64,000 nt of DNA from Gibbula magus. Its lineage: Eukaryota > Mollusca > Gastropoda > Trochida > Trochidae. Where the stretch lies: positions 36,899,187 to 36,963,186 of the forward strand of contig OW388305.1 of NCBI GenBank assembly GCA_936450465.1, read 5' to 3'. Under the pieces are notes generated by a model. The model was given only the letters and a program-made list of their open reading frames with translations. It was not told the origin of the DNA and did not search any database. The position numbers and the translations under genes were made by a program. This document shows, one piece after another, positions 13,561 to 23,275 of the stretch. The stretch's first letter is position 1; every line of letters begins with the position of its first letter.

Positions 13561-16460
13561 AAAAAAATATTAAATGTCAAACTCTGATGTTTGCCCTTTA
13601 CACTGGTATGAATTTAAACCAGTCATGTTTTTGGAAAACACTACCATACACATTTGTAACCTTTGAAATAAATACATAACACTAGAGCTCAAATGTCAAT
13701 GCATAAACCTGTGATATGTTATGTTGGCTTGCTTCAATTTTGCATTGTATTGGTTCCACGAGTCTTTGGCCTTTACACTAAATAAAATATATTGTTGTCT
13801 ATTTTAAATTAAACCAGATTTCTTTGGAATTGTACAAATGACTTTTGATGCCACTGTTGCTCCAGTGTGACTTATCTGACTGCTTATATGTATATTGTAT
13901 TACATATGCAGATGATTCTTCTTTTGACACACATAGTTGTAATTCAGTCTTATTCAATAAATGGAGATGTTCCTGTTTAGTTGTTTGAATAACAACAAGA
14001 AGTTATAAGTTCAAAATCTCATTGAGCAGCAATCGTGTTTATAGTGATTCTGTATTTCAGTTCATGAATAGAAGAAAAAAAGGAATTTTACATGACCATG
14101 AAAAAGGTTAACTTGTAGAAACATTCAATACACTACATAATTCATGAAGGGGGGAATTTATCCGTATTCACTTTTTTACGAAAGAGTCAGACAAAAACAT
14201 AAAAAATACCCATCCAACATGGTATCAAACTTGTTTCTAATTTGTGTTCCATTCATCACTTTAACACCAGATGAATTGCAATTAATGAGAGGAAACCAAC
14301 TGCACAAAAAGAAAGAAACATTTTTTTCTAAAACACAATAAAATAAAATAAAATAAACAATATTCATATCTAAGAACTATCACGAATATTGATCGCTTGA
14401 ATACAAGATTGACAACATGTTAACGTTTCATAAAGTTCTAAAGCTCAGTAGTGAATCTTCTGGCAGTTTTAAAGAGCTGTTGAAGATGGGGGTTTTCGTG
14501 AAAATGAAACATGGTTTAGATAAAAAGATGACAGATGTTCTGTACTGTAACAAAAACAGTGGAATGACAGCGGATTGTATTACATAATTGAGAGTGAGGA
14601 ACTCCTTTCTATCAGAAAAATACACTAATCTATGAGGCTACAGTGGTGATAACAATTATCAAAGCTCTACCGATGTGGAAATTCGGAAAGTCTTATGACG
14701 TCATGTTGGGATCTTGCAAAGGCCGTGTATCTATGATATCAAATTTTAAAACACAGCCATAATGAAATATCAATATAATAAATATAAAACTATGTTTTGC
14801 TTGGTGAATAACATGTGCCACCTGTGAAACATCTACGTTTCTACCACTCGATGAGAACACCATATATCCTCTCGTAACTCTGTGATAACATGCGCTATTT
14901 CACCCGAAATCATACATGTACAATACATGGAGGATATTTTGCGTGAGGGAATAATGTTACTGTCATTTAGAGGCAAGTCAAGATTAAAAGAAACAAAATG
15001 ACTGTATTGGTTTGTATTGCCTATCTTTACTGCATGTAAGTTACCGTTTATTTAGATCGTATGATAACATAATTCTGAACTTTATCTGGATAGATCATAT
15101 GGATGCTACAACTAACAAGCTATATAACATTTAGAAGATTGGAGAGAAGTTTCGTATTAGATACTTAATAAGCAGTATAGGAAACTTACCTGAAACTTGA
15201 CCAGACACCACGGCTGTTAACTTTGAAAACCTACCAGCCCTCTTCAACAATTGCCAGTAGTACTAAGTGTCAGCTCTGTTCAGCTCAGCAATAGTGAACA
15301 AAAGCAGCGATGCATTCGGGTTTTCATAAACGTGGGCTAATATTAATACTATCTGAACTCTTTCTGTTAACAAGATACTTTAAAACTATGTCAAGGCAAG
15401 GCCAGTGAAATAATGAGTCACATATGTCAAACGTTATAAATGATGATTTTGGTTGTTAATATTGTGTAACTGAGTATTGGAAGTTTCGATTTCTGCACAT
15501 TTACAATGTATAAGAGTGCTGCTAAATTTTCATTGATTTCAAGTAGTAATCATAAAGTTGGCGGTTTGGGATAAATATGCTGTGAAGTTGAGTGTAACTA
15601 TTTCAAATGAAATAAGCACATTTGGTGGTTTGGCACTTATTAAAGCCGAAAACAATATTATGAAAAACCACTTGATGTCAGTCTGACATGACCCAGACAT
15701 TTTTATACCAAGTGTAATTTTTACAAAACCACTAGTGCACTTTTCCCTCATGTGTTTAATGTAAGTAGAATGACAGTTGAAGGATAGGCAGAATTTTTAA
15801 AACTGAAATTGCTCTTTTGCATATATTCTAGAAACGGTTTTCATGATGCCGATTATTTTTGCAGTAAAATTCAACCAAATCATAAAGCTACCTTGTAACC
15901 CAAATATAATGATTCCTGGCACAAATACGCATTTCCTATATAACTAGAGCTGTCCATGCATTCCAGGAAATCCTTTGGAACATAATAACACTAATTTGTA
16001 TTACCTCTGCAAGCTACGACTTTCAAATTTAATAATTGTATTCTCTGTTGTCTTACCTTAACTGTGCCATTTTGTGGCATTAAGACAGTTGCTTACCATG
16101 TTAACGTGCATGTATGTTAAACAACTGTTCACGAATTGCAAACAATAAATATAGTAGGTCTGGGTAATTCCGCTCACGAGGGTAATTCCGCTTGGTTACT
16201 AAAAATCTAACATTCAAGTTTTATTTCAACTAAGATAGTTTGTTTTAATACCAGACATGAATTTGACACAGATAAATATACCAGGCGGACAGTCGGGCCG
16301 GTAGAATTTATATTTTACCTGCCCCCAACGAAATTAGCCCGTCTCGGGCGTTCGGGGGGTAGCTGTTTCCTACACTGTACTTAAACGGTATTGCTTCCCC
16401 AAAAGTAACAACAAGATGTCAAATATCATGGACGGAAAACACAGAGATAGTCGCTGAGAT

Positions 16461-17509
16461 TCATTCTCTTCCAAAAGAGGTTACCCCCTTCAGTTTTCCG
16501 ATCCTAACCTCTGTTCTAGATGGCTTGGATCCGGCGGCAACAGCAAAAAGCGGAACCTCATGCTGTATCCTTGCTTCTCAACCAATGAAAAATAACCTAA
16601 CAGTGGCCATGTCGACCGAGTGACTTGAAAGATCTAGGCATTTGACTCTTAAGGGTCTTGCTCATTAGCATAATATGTCCTTCGAATATGTCTGACGGAA
16701 ATAACTCAAATGAACTATTTTTGGTATTTGTCTCAGATTTTGTCTTCCTTACCAGCATGTTTATGATCAATTGCTTTCAAAAAATCAAACAAGAAGACAT
16801 TGTCGACTGCCAGACCAGAGAAATTGTTGAAAGGGGAATAATTCTATAAGAAATAATTTTGCACTTCTCATTTTCATTCCATCAAGCCATACAACTGATT
16901 TGATTTTAAATCGCTTCTTAGAAAAGCTATCCCCTTTGAAGATACCCGAATACGATTCTAATGTTCATACTCCATCAAGGGTTCGATACCCTCAGGGCAC
17001 ACACCAAATTTGGTTATCCTATCTTAAATAGTTTCTGAGAAAAGTTGTCCTCTTTGGAGATACCATGAACACAGTCCAAAATTACGGAACAAGAGTAATA
17101 ATCCCGAAAAAATAATTACACGCTTCTCATTTTCGAACTCCATCAAGGTATTTATGCCCTCAAAGCAACACACCAAATTTGGTAATCCTATGTTCGACAG
17201 TTTCTCAGAAAAACCGTTCCCTTTATCTCGGATGGACGCATGCATGGATGGACAGAAGCACGGACGGACGGAGCCTCAACCTATATTTAGAAGAAACATA
17301 TTAAACGAGAAAACGTTTACCTTATGTTTATTATATCATTATGACGTGTCATTGGAAAATGTCACTTTTACAAGGGCCTCGCTTATTGCACGATTAAATT
17401 ATATTGCAAACAATCAGGGCACTCCATGTTTGCCGCCGGATTCAGGCCATCTAGAACAGTGGTTAGAATCGGACATCTGACGGGAGTAACCTCTGTGAAA
17501 GGAGAATGA
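16461..17509. mobile_element. 1.05-kb element with ~80-bp TIRs and 7-bp target duplication
   Basis: The arms 16,461-16,541 and 17,430-17,509 are inverted copies (outer ends TCATTCTC / GAGAATGA; inner part TCTAGATGGC..G.ATCCGGCGGCAA). The element is flanked on both sides by CTGAGAT (16,454-16,460 and 17,510-17,516). Duplication copy 3 has the unoccupied site near 34,080 (CTTAGAT, then continuous flanking sequence). The interior carries two imperfect ~190-bp units (CCATCAAGG..TT, CACCAAATTTGGT.ATCCTAT, GTTTCTGAGAAAA). Most of the 108-codon frame at 17,154-17,480 is TIR and repeat sequence, so I call the element non-autonomous. TIR length and target-site size would fit a MULE-, hAT- or P-type relative, but I cannot assign the superfamily. 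Confidence 0.8.
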
Positions 17510-17642
17510 CTGAGATAAAGCTGCTTTGGGAAATATTGGCATCAATCCTCATGTGTGCGTCTTACCTTTCAGACCTGTTCTGTTGTCACGTGTAACACCC
17601 TTTTAGTCTCCATCAATTATAATTTTATATCCAGGGCGGCAT

Positions 17643-17702
<60 letters not shown>
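17643..17702. repeat. (TA)n microsatellite, left flank of the Penelope-like element
   Basis: About 29 TA units end directly at the start of homology to the Penelope-like element. A second (TA)n tract at 22,361-22,382 marks its right end, so the element appears to sit inside a TA microsatellite. Confidence 0.9.
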
Positions 17703-17703
<1 letters not shown>

Positions 17704-17704
17704 A

Positions 17705-18612
17705 ATCATAGTAAGCTCCCCTTTTTGGACATTCTTATCATAAAAGAAGGAACTAAACTTGTTACTGACATTTACCACAAACCTACAGATACACAGCTTT
17801 ATCTCCACTTCAGAAGTTCCCATGAAAAACATGTAAAAACGAATCTACCTTATGGTCTAGCAAGACGCATATGTACAATAATTAAGGATGAAAACTTAAG
17901 AAAAAAACGGTTAGAAGAATTAAAAATTGCTCTGCTAAAACGTGCCTTTCCTCACAATATGATTGACAAAGGCATTGAAAAGGCAACAAATCACACCATT
18001 TCAGAATTGCGAACTCCCATAGAAAAAATGGTACCAACAAGTACCATAACATTTGTAACTACCCATAACCCTAACAATCCTAACATCTATCCCCTAATAC
18101 GAGACAACTTAAACATTCTAACACAAGACAAAATGCTTAAAACTATGCTTGATAAAACCACTATAATCAAAAGTAAACGACAGCCAAATAACTTGAAAAA
18201 AATACTCACAAGAGCAAAATACAGCAATAATGAAACTCAGCCCGAAGTTTCAAAATGTCAAGATAAGAGGTGTGGTACCTGCCCAATCATTATGGAAGGC
18301 CAAGAATTCCAATTTGAAAATGGACAAACTTTTAAAGTTAAACACCAAATGAGTTGCAAATCTAAAAAAGTAATATATGCAATCCTCTGTCCCAAATGTA
18401 ATCTCACTTATATTGGCCAAACAAGCAATCTTCACGCTAGAGTAAGGGTCCACAAACAACAAATAAATGACCCTAATCTCCGTCACCTAAAGATGAGCAA
18501 ACATATAGCAGATTGCAACAATGGACAATTTATCATCTTCCCGTTCTATAAAGTATTTTCCAAATCAGACAATTCAAGCTTAACTTTAGAAACCAAAGAA
18601 GCATTTTTTTAA
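17705..18612 (+). pseudogene. Penelope-like polyprotein, C-terminal part (5'-truncated copy)
   Basis: Open for about 300 codons, ending at 18,612. It starts inside the thumb-side part of the reverse transcriptase (HSKLPFLDILI ... TDIYHKPTDTQLYLHFRSSH) and runs into a linker with a Cys cluster (CQDKRCGTCP, 18,256-18,285). The GIY-YIG nuclease core follows: VIYAILC..C at 18,370, then TYIGQT, then R-V-R-x-H, with a downstream LETKEAFF. The catalytic palm motifs are absent because the copy is truncated upstream. A one-base loss in the T/A run near 18,605 makes it stop about nine residues before the second copy. The apparent Met start at 17,725 is only the first internal ATG. Homology begins at the (TA)n border, so this is not an intact gene. 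Confidence 0.85.
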
Positions 18613-18896
18613 AAAAAATACTGCCCCTCACTTAACAGTTAGTTCACAGAAGGAAGTGATTACCTGTAAATTATTGCTTGTGTCTACCTAGTGATTAATG
18701 AGGCAGACTCATTGATCCTCACAAGGCTGCATTGTTCTAGAGTCACACCCAATTAGTGTGCTCAAGGCAATTATGACGTGCGTGATTATCAAACAATGAC
18801 CATGTCCTACTGCAATGTTAGGATATTGATGTTATAATTATTTATTGTTCTTGTTCATGTATATATATATATATGCGATCTTCCACTTGTCTAAAC

Positions 18897-18941
18897 ATAC
18901 TTGAAAGGACCGATATACTGGTCGAAATGAGCTCATCGTAT
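18897..18941 (+). ncRNA. Hammerhead-ribozyme-like fold, decayed (5' pseudo-LTR)
   Basis: Helix I can form between ATAC (18,897-18,900) and GTAT (18,938-18,941). Helix II forms between GACC (18,908-18,911) and GGTC (18,920-18,923). GAAA follows at 18,924-18,927, then a minimal helix III from the palindrome TGAGCTCA (18,928-18,935) and UC at the expected cleavage position (18,936-18,937). Spacing fits a type I hammerhead exactly, including a 7-nt box between helices I and II. That box reads TTGAAAG instead of CUGANGA, so catalysis is not expected. Hammerheads are known in Penelope-like elements, where they sit in the pseudo-LTR. Confidence 0.5.
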
Positions 18942-19060
18942 TAAAGAGGATTGATCCAGTCAAACCCATCTGATGTTTACTCTTTTCTATATATAACCTT
19001 ACTTCACGTGAGAAACGACTCATTTTTATTTATTTATATCCACGTGGAAAGAAACAGAAG

Positions 19061-20407
19061 ATGGGAGACGACTCAAGGATCATCGAACACCTGAAGACAA
19101 TGGAAGAAAGAACAAACACCACCACAAGTGATCTCTTCAAACAACTCCTAGACATCAAGAAACAACTCAGTGACGTCTGCACCTACATTGGGATGTCACC
19201 CAATGAAAATGAGGACCCCAACAAAGATGAAGATTTGAAACAGTATGTGGAAAGAACTTATGGCACCTTTCTCAGTCAACAAGCAGACCAGGAAGCACGT
19301 AGACTGGCATGTACAAAACGAAAATCAATATCAAAGATGTGGAATAGGAAACTCCATGAAAGACAGCAGGCTTTCTACCACTCCCTGAGGACCAAACAAA
19401 CGCCACATATCTACAATGAATATCTGAGTTTGGAAAAACCATACATCCCAAGAAAATTTACAGAAACAACTTGGAATGAAGAAGACATGACACAATTCTC
19501 TATAACCCAAATGGAACAGGAGAGTGATAAACTCCTTAATGAACATATTAAATATGTAGAAACATATTCTGAGATCGATGCAGAAATGCTCACTTTCAGT
19601 GAGTCGACTGGAGACATTATCAAGGACAAATTATATACTCTGTGGTATGAAGATACTCAAAAGGGAGAAACTAAATGTAGGGCAGCATGGACTAGAAAAG
19701 AAGAGTGGATGCGCAATCTTCCAAATGCGACCCCAAAAGATGAATCACACCCTGCCAACAATCAGCATCGCCACAGACAACCAAACAACAAAAATTTCAA
19801 GCATTACGGGCAACGCCAGCGTTCTGAACGAAGCCATCACCAAAGGGCACATAACCATCATCAATATCACAAATATCATAATTCACACCGTCACCATCAC
19901 CAACAGCAATATCAACAGTATCAACATAGACAAGGAGAATACCCACAGTTTGAAGAACAGCAACAGCATCAATCACAGGATATTCAGCAGGTCCCAGAAC
20001 AGCAGACCCGACAACAGCAACAACAACAAACTACAACACCCTCAACCTATCAACAAGATCAACAGCAGCAACCACAACAAAAGAAAAAGAACAAAGGCGC
20101 GACACCAATGAACCATAACAACAGAATCAGAGCGACGGATCCAACATTGGAAAAACTTGAGGACCTACAAACATCCAACTGCTATAATGATGAACAGCCC
20201 ACACCTCCTCCTGTGACCCCAACAATATCCCAGCAGCATACAGACCGCCAAACAAGATCAAAGACATCCTTCAGAGACAAAACTACATATGTAGGCAGCG
20301 GTACAAAGGATGGTTTCATAAAGAGATGTGCCCTCCCTTTTTTAGGGAACAGCCAAAGGAAAACATCACAGTCGACTGCAACGAACCACAATCAACCCCC
20401 AAGGTAA
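19061..20407 (+). CDS. Penelope-like element, N-terminal region (Gln/His-rich), uninterrupted 448 codons
   Basis: Starts with an ATG 16 bases after the CACGTGGAAAG stretch that follows the 5' pseudo-LTR and stays open to 20,407. Residues 1-60 are rich in Glu, Lys and Leu and could form a short coiled coil. Residues about 110-225 are charged with many Trp, Tyr and Glu. Residues about 228-345 are a low-complexity Asn/His/Gln domain, largely CAA, CAG and CAT repeats. The region next to the reverse transcriptase of Penelope-like elements varies between families, and I recognise no domain here. The likely continuation into the reverse transcriptase is in the +1 frame from about 20,326 (PKENITVDCN ... 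PKVINLSS), so the stop at 20,405 is probably caused by a frameshift near the T run at 20,337-20,342. Confidence 0.7.
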   Translation: MGDDSRIIEHLKTMEERTNTTTSDLFKQLLDIKKQLSDVCTYIGMSPNENEDPNKDEDLKQYVERTYGTFLSQQADQEARRLACTKRKSISKMWNRKLHERQQAFYHSLRTKQTPHIYNEYLSLEKPYIPRKFTETTWNEEDMTQFSITQMEQESDKLLNEHIKYVETYSEIDAEMLTFSESTGDIIKDKLYTLWYEDTQKGETKCRAAWTRKEEWMRNLPNATPKDESHPANNQHRHRQPNNKNFKHYGQRQRSERSHHQRAHNHHQYHKYHNSHRHHHQQQYQQYQHRQGEYPQFEEQQQHQSQDIQQVPEQQTRQQQQQQTTTPSTYQQDQQQQPQQKKKNKGATPMNHNNRIRATDPTLEKLEDLQTSNCYNDEQPTPPPVTPTISQQHTDRQTRSKTSFRDKTTYVGSGTKDGFIKRCALPFLGNSQRKTSQSTATNHNQPPR

Positions 20408-21967
20408 TCAATCTTTCTTCATGTGAACTAACTGAAACTCAGATCAAAGTTCTAAAATTAGGTTTGAAATTTACACTAACACCAAAACCTAATCAACAGG
20501 AATTAGAAAATGACATAAAGGGTTTCTGCAGAAAAATGAGATTTGCCAACTACTTTTATAGATATCATTCTGCAACCCTTCCTACAGAATATCAAGAGTT
20601 ATGTTCGAGACGATTTAGACTTTTTGAATTACATTCCGGACCAAACGCCAGAAGACACTCAATTAGTTAGCTTTGATGTTACATCACTCTACAGCAATAT
20701 CCCTCACGAACTAAGCATTGAAGCACTTGAATACTGGATTGACAAACATCCTGAAAACATTGGCGACAGATTTGAAAAGTCATTTATCATTGAATCAGCA
20801 AAATTTATCTTGGAAAACAACACTTTCCAGTTTAATGATACCTCTTTTATACAAGTTTTAGGTACAGCTATGGGAACTAAATTTGCACCTGTATATGCAA
20901 ACCCTTGTTTTAGGCTTCCTTGAGGAAAAGTTGTATTTACAACTAAAAGACATCTATGGTGATGAATTTACAGATGAATTTATCTCAAAATGGAAACGTT
21001 ACTTAGATGACTGTTTTCTATTGTGGCAAACATCAAAGGGAGATATTCAAGATATTCTCAATATTCTACAGTGTATGCATCCAAATATAAAATTTACAAT
21101 AATATCACATCATAGTAAGCTCCCCTTTTTTGACATTCTTATCATAAAAGAAGGAACTAAACTTGTTACTGACATTTACCACAAACCTACAGATACACAG
21201 CTTTATCTCCACTTCAGAAGTTCCCATGAAAAACATGTAAAAACTAATCTACCTTATGGTCTAGCAAGACGCATATTGCAATAATTAAGGATGAAAACTT
21301 AAGAACAAAACGGTTAGAAGAATTAAAAATTGCTCTGCTAAAACGTGCCTTTCCTCACAATATGATTGACAAAGGCATTGAAAAGGCAACAAATCACACC
21401 ATTTCAGAATTGCGAACTCCAATAGAAAAAATGGTACCAACAAGTACCATAACATTTGTAACTACCCATAACCCTAACAATCCTAACATCTATCCCCTAA
21501 TACGAGACGACTTAAACATTCTAACACAAGACAAAAGGCTTAAAACTATGCTTGATAAAACCACTATAATCAAAAGTAAACGACAGCCAAATAACTTGAA
21601 AAAAATACTCACAAGAGCAAAATACAGCAATAATGAAACTCAGCCCGAAGTTTCAAAATGTTTTAAAGTTAAACACCAAATGAGTTGCAAATCTAAAAAT
21701 GTAATATATGCAATCCTCTGTCCCAAATGTAATCTCACTTATATTGGCCAAACAAGCAATCTTCAAGCTAGAGTAAGGGTCCACAAACAACAAATAAATG
21801 ACCCTAATCTCCGTCACCTAAAGATGAGCAAACATATAGCAGATTGCAACAATGGACAATTTATCATCTTCCCGTTCTATAAAGTATTTTCCAAATCAGA
21901 CAATTCAAGCTTAACTTTAGAAACCAAAGAAGCATTTTTTATAAAAAAAATACTGCCCCTCACTTAA
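20326..21967 (+). pseudogene. Penelope-like reverse transcriptase plus GIY-YIG endonuclease, frameshifted
   Basis: The reading passes through several frames. VINLSS.ELTETQIKVLKLGLKF lies from about 20,407. Palm motif A FDVTSLYSNIP is at 20,672-20,704, motif B GTAMGTKFAPVYAN at 20,861-20,902 and motif C YLDD at 21,000-21,011. The HKPT thumb-side motif lies near 21,180, and the GIY-YIG core (VIYAILC, TYIGQT) starts at 21,701. Frame changes occur near 20,540-20,560, 20,900-20,910 and 21,274-21,279. The last corresponds to a one-base loss relative to the first copy. Between RFANYF and IDIILQPF the finger segment usual in this family, with an ADKGG-like and an LPKIHK-like block, is not found, which suggests an internal deletion. 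A further in-frame 72-bp deletion at 21,660 removes the Cys-cluster linker. All three palm motifs and the nuclease core remain, but not as one open frame. Confidence 0.9.
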
Positions 21968-22351
21968 CAGTTAGTTCACAGAAGGAAGTGATTACCTGTA
22001 AATTATTGCTTGTGTCTACCTAGTGATTAATGAGGCAGACTCATTGATCCTCACAAGGCTGCATTGTTCTAGAGTCACACCCAATTAGTGTGCTCAAGGC
22101 AATTATGACGTGCGTGATTATCAAACAATGACCATGTCCTACTGCCATGAAAGGATATTGATGTTATAATTATTTATTGTTCTTTTTCATGTATATATAT
22201 ATATATATGCGATCTTCCACTTGTCTATATATATACTGGTCGATATACTGGTCGAAATGAGCTCATCGTATTAAAGAAGATTGATCCAGTCAAACCCATC
22301 TGATGTTTACTCTGTTCTATATATAACCTTACTTCACGTGAGAAACGACTC

Positions 22352-22365
<14 letters not shown>
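21109..22365 (+). repeat. 3' pseudo-LTR of the Penelope-like element
   Basis: Direct repeat of 17,705-19,045. It starts at CATAGTAAGCTCCCCTTTTT and ends in CGTGAGAAACGACTCATTTT, TATTTA, running into (TA)n. It spans the end of the coding region, a 3' untranslated part with ATTATTTATTGTTCTT and a (TA)n stretch, and the hammerhead-like region. It differs from the first copy by the 72-bp deletion and scattered point changes. Confidence 0.9.
22233..22271 (+). ncRNA. Hammerhead-ribozyme-like remnant (3' pseudo-LTR)
   Basis: Keeps GGTC-GAAA (22,250-22,257), the palindrome TGAGCTCA (22,258-22,265), UC and GTAT (22,268-22,271) exactly as in the 5' copy. The upstream half has been replaced by a slipped duplicate (ATATACTGGTCG twice), so helix II can no longer form properly and the CUGANGA box is absent. 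It is inactive by inspection. Called by comparison with 18,897-18,941. Confidence 0.4.

Positions 22366-22382
<17 letters not shown>
22361..22382. repeat. (TA)n microsatellite, right flank of the Penelope-like element
   Basis: TA run directly after the 3' pseudo-LTR, mirroring the tract at 17,643-17,702. Confidence 0.85.
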
Positions 22383-22424
22383 TTGGGATATTGCTATATT
22401 GTATTCGCTAAATCAAGTATTAAA

Positions 22425-23275
22425 ACCCACCACAATCTAGCACTCAGGCTCTAGAGTTGGTAGATTATATATCAAAACAATTCATAATTTGAGAATCAAC
22501 CCATGAAGACGTAAGATGTTATATCATAACCCTTTAGAATGCAAAAACGTTACCCCTACAGTCGGCAGATAAAATATCTTATCCTTTCACAATCAAGGAA
22601 TCGACCCATGTAGTAGGTAAATGGAATACCTAACCCTTTACAATCTAGGAATCGACCTCTATAGTTGGTAGCTGAAATATACGAGCCTGTTCCCGCCAAA
22701 TTCGAAGAGAAACAAATAAACTCGTAATTACGACTTTCTGTCTCGTAATTATGAGTTTTAATCTCGTAATTACGACTTTCTTTCTCGTAATTACGAGTTT
22801 TAATCTCGTAACAAGTTTTAATCTCGTAATTACGTAGAAATATAAAAGCCCGTCACAATCTAGGAATAAGCCACTTTATTTGGTAAATAAAGCATCAAAA
22901 CAATTCACAGTCTAAGGATCGACCACTGCAGCCGTCAGATGAAATACAATATCCCTTCAAAATCTAGGAATCGATCACTACAGTAAGTAGAAGAAATATC
23001 CTAACCTTTCACAATCTAGGAATTGACGCCTGCAGTCGGTAGGTAATATATCATTACCCTTCACCATGTAGGCATCGACCCCTATCGTCGCTAGACAGGA
23101 CATAGAAAGGAGTTAAAAGCCATCCACAGACTATTAATCAACCCCTCATATCGGTAGTATTGACAGAGAGACGAGTACAACGCTTCTTACGGTCTAGGAA
23201 TTGACCCCAATTGTGGTAGATGAAATATCATAACCAGGAAACGACCCTAGTGTTGGCAGAAACATAGATAACGAT
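22425..23275 (+). repeat. Degenerate ~50-bp minisatellite
   Basis: Around fifteen imperfect units follow CAATCTAGGAATCGACCC, CTA.AGTTGGTAGATGAAATAT and CATAACCCTTTA. Clear examples start near 22,430, 22,588, 22,640, 22,855, 22,960, 23,008 and 23,063. The array is split by the palindromic array at 22,717-22,835. It lies between the Penelope-like element and duplication copy 3 and has no counterpart beside copy 2. Confidence 0.75.
22717..22835. repeat. Tandem array of the palindrome CTCGTAATTACGAG
   Basis: Five to six units of CTCGTAATTACGA, alternating with CTTTCT and GTTTTAAT spacers, at a 20-24 bp period. The core TCGTAATTACGA is self-complementary, so each unit, and pairs of units, can fold back. 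The array is embedded inside the ~50-bp minisatellite. Confidence 0.85.

Larger units (their letters stand above)
8631..17640 (+). repeat. Segmental duplication, copy 2
   Basis: Near-continuous alignment by eye with 23,461-34,160. The shared start is CTACTTAATAAAA..ATAACTTC and the last shared block is TTCAGACCTGTT.TGT near 17,570 and 34,145. Shared internal landmarks are the MITE at 9,064, the block at 10,140, the GGATTTTACAACTATAGTG block at 11,686, a SINE tail at 12,090, a transposase remnant at 13,200 and GGCGGAAAACACAGA-like sequence near 16,430. Stretches are often over 85% identical and are broken by copy-specific insertions. The right edge is the (TA)n tract holding the Penelope-like element. 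Confidence 0.85.
17703..22382 (+). mobile_element. Penelope-like retroelement: tandem partial plus longer copy with pseudo-LTRs
   Basis: A 5'-truncated copy (17,705 to about 19,045) is followed head-to-tail by a longer copy (about 19,045-22,365). The 3' portions of both copies (17,705-19,045 and 21,109-22,365) are nearly identical direct repeats, differing by a 72-bp deletion and a few indels. Penelope-like elements are known for such pseudo-LTR arrangements, for a reverse transcriptase related to telomerase and for a C-terminal GIY-YIG endonuclease; both domains are visible here. Both units carry frameshifts, so the locus is probably a non-autonomous relic, although the high identity of the two 3' parts points to a fairly recent origin. 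Confidence 0.9.

Noticed and set aside
17555..17832. Frames rich in Tyr-Ile on both strands
   Set aside because: Produced entirely by the (TA)n microsatellite.
19578..20111. 177-codon frame overlapping the Penelope-like N-terminal region
   Set aside because: It is an alternate-frame reading of the CAA/CAT-rich tract (Asn/Ile/Thr-rich) and an artefact of the repeat.
22425..23275. Regular repeats with spacers, checked as a possible CRISPR array
   Set aside because: Units are degenerate, the spacers are themselves repeats, and the context is eukaryotic.
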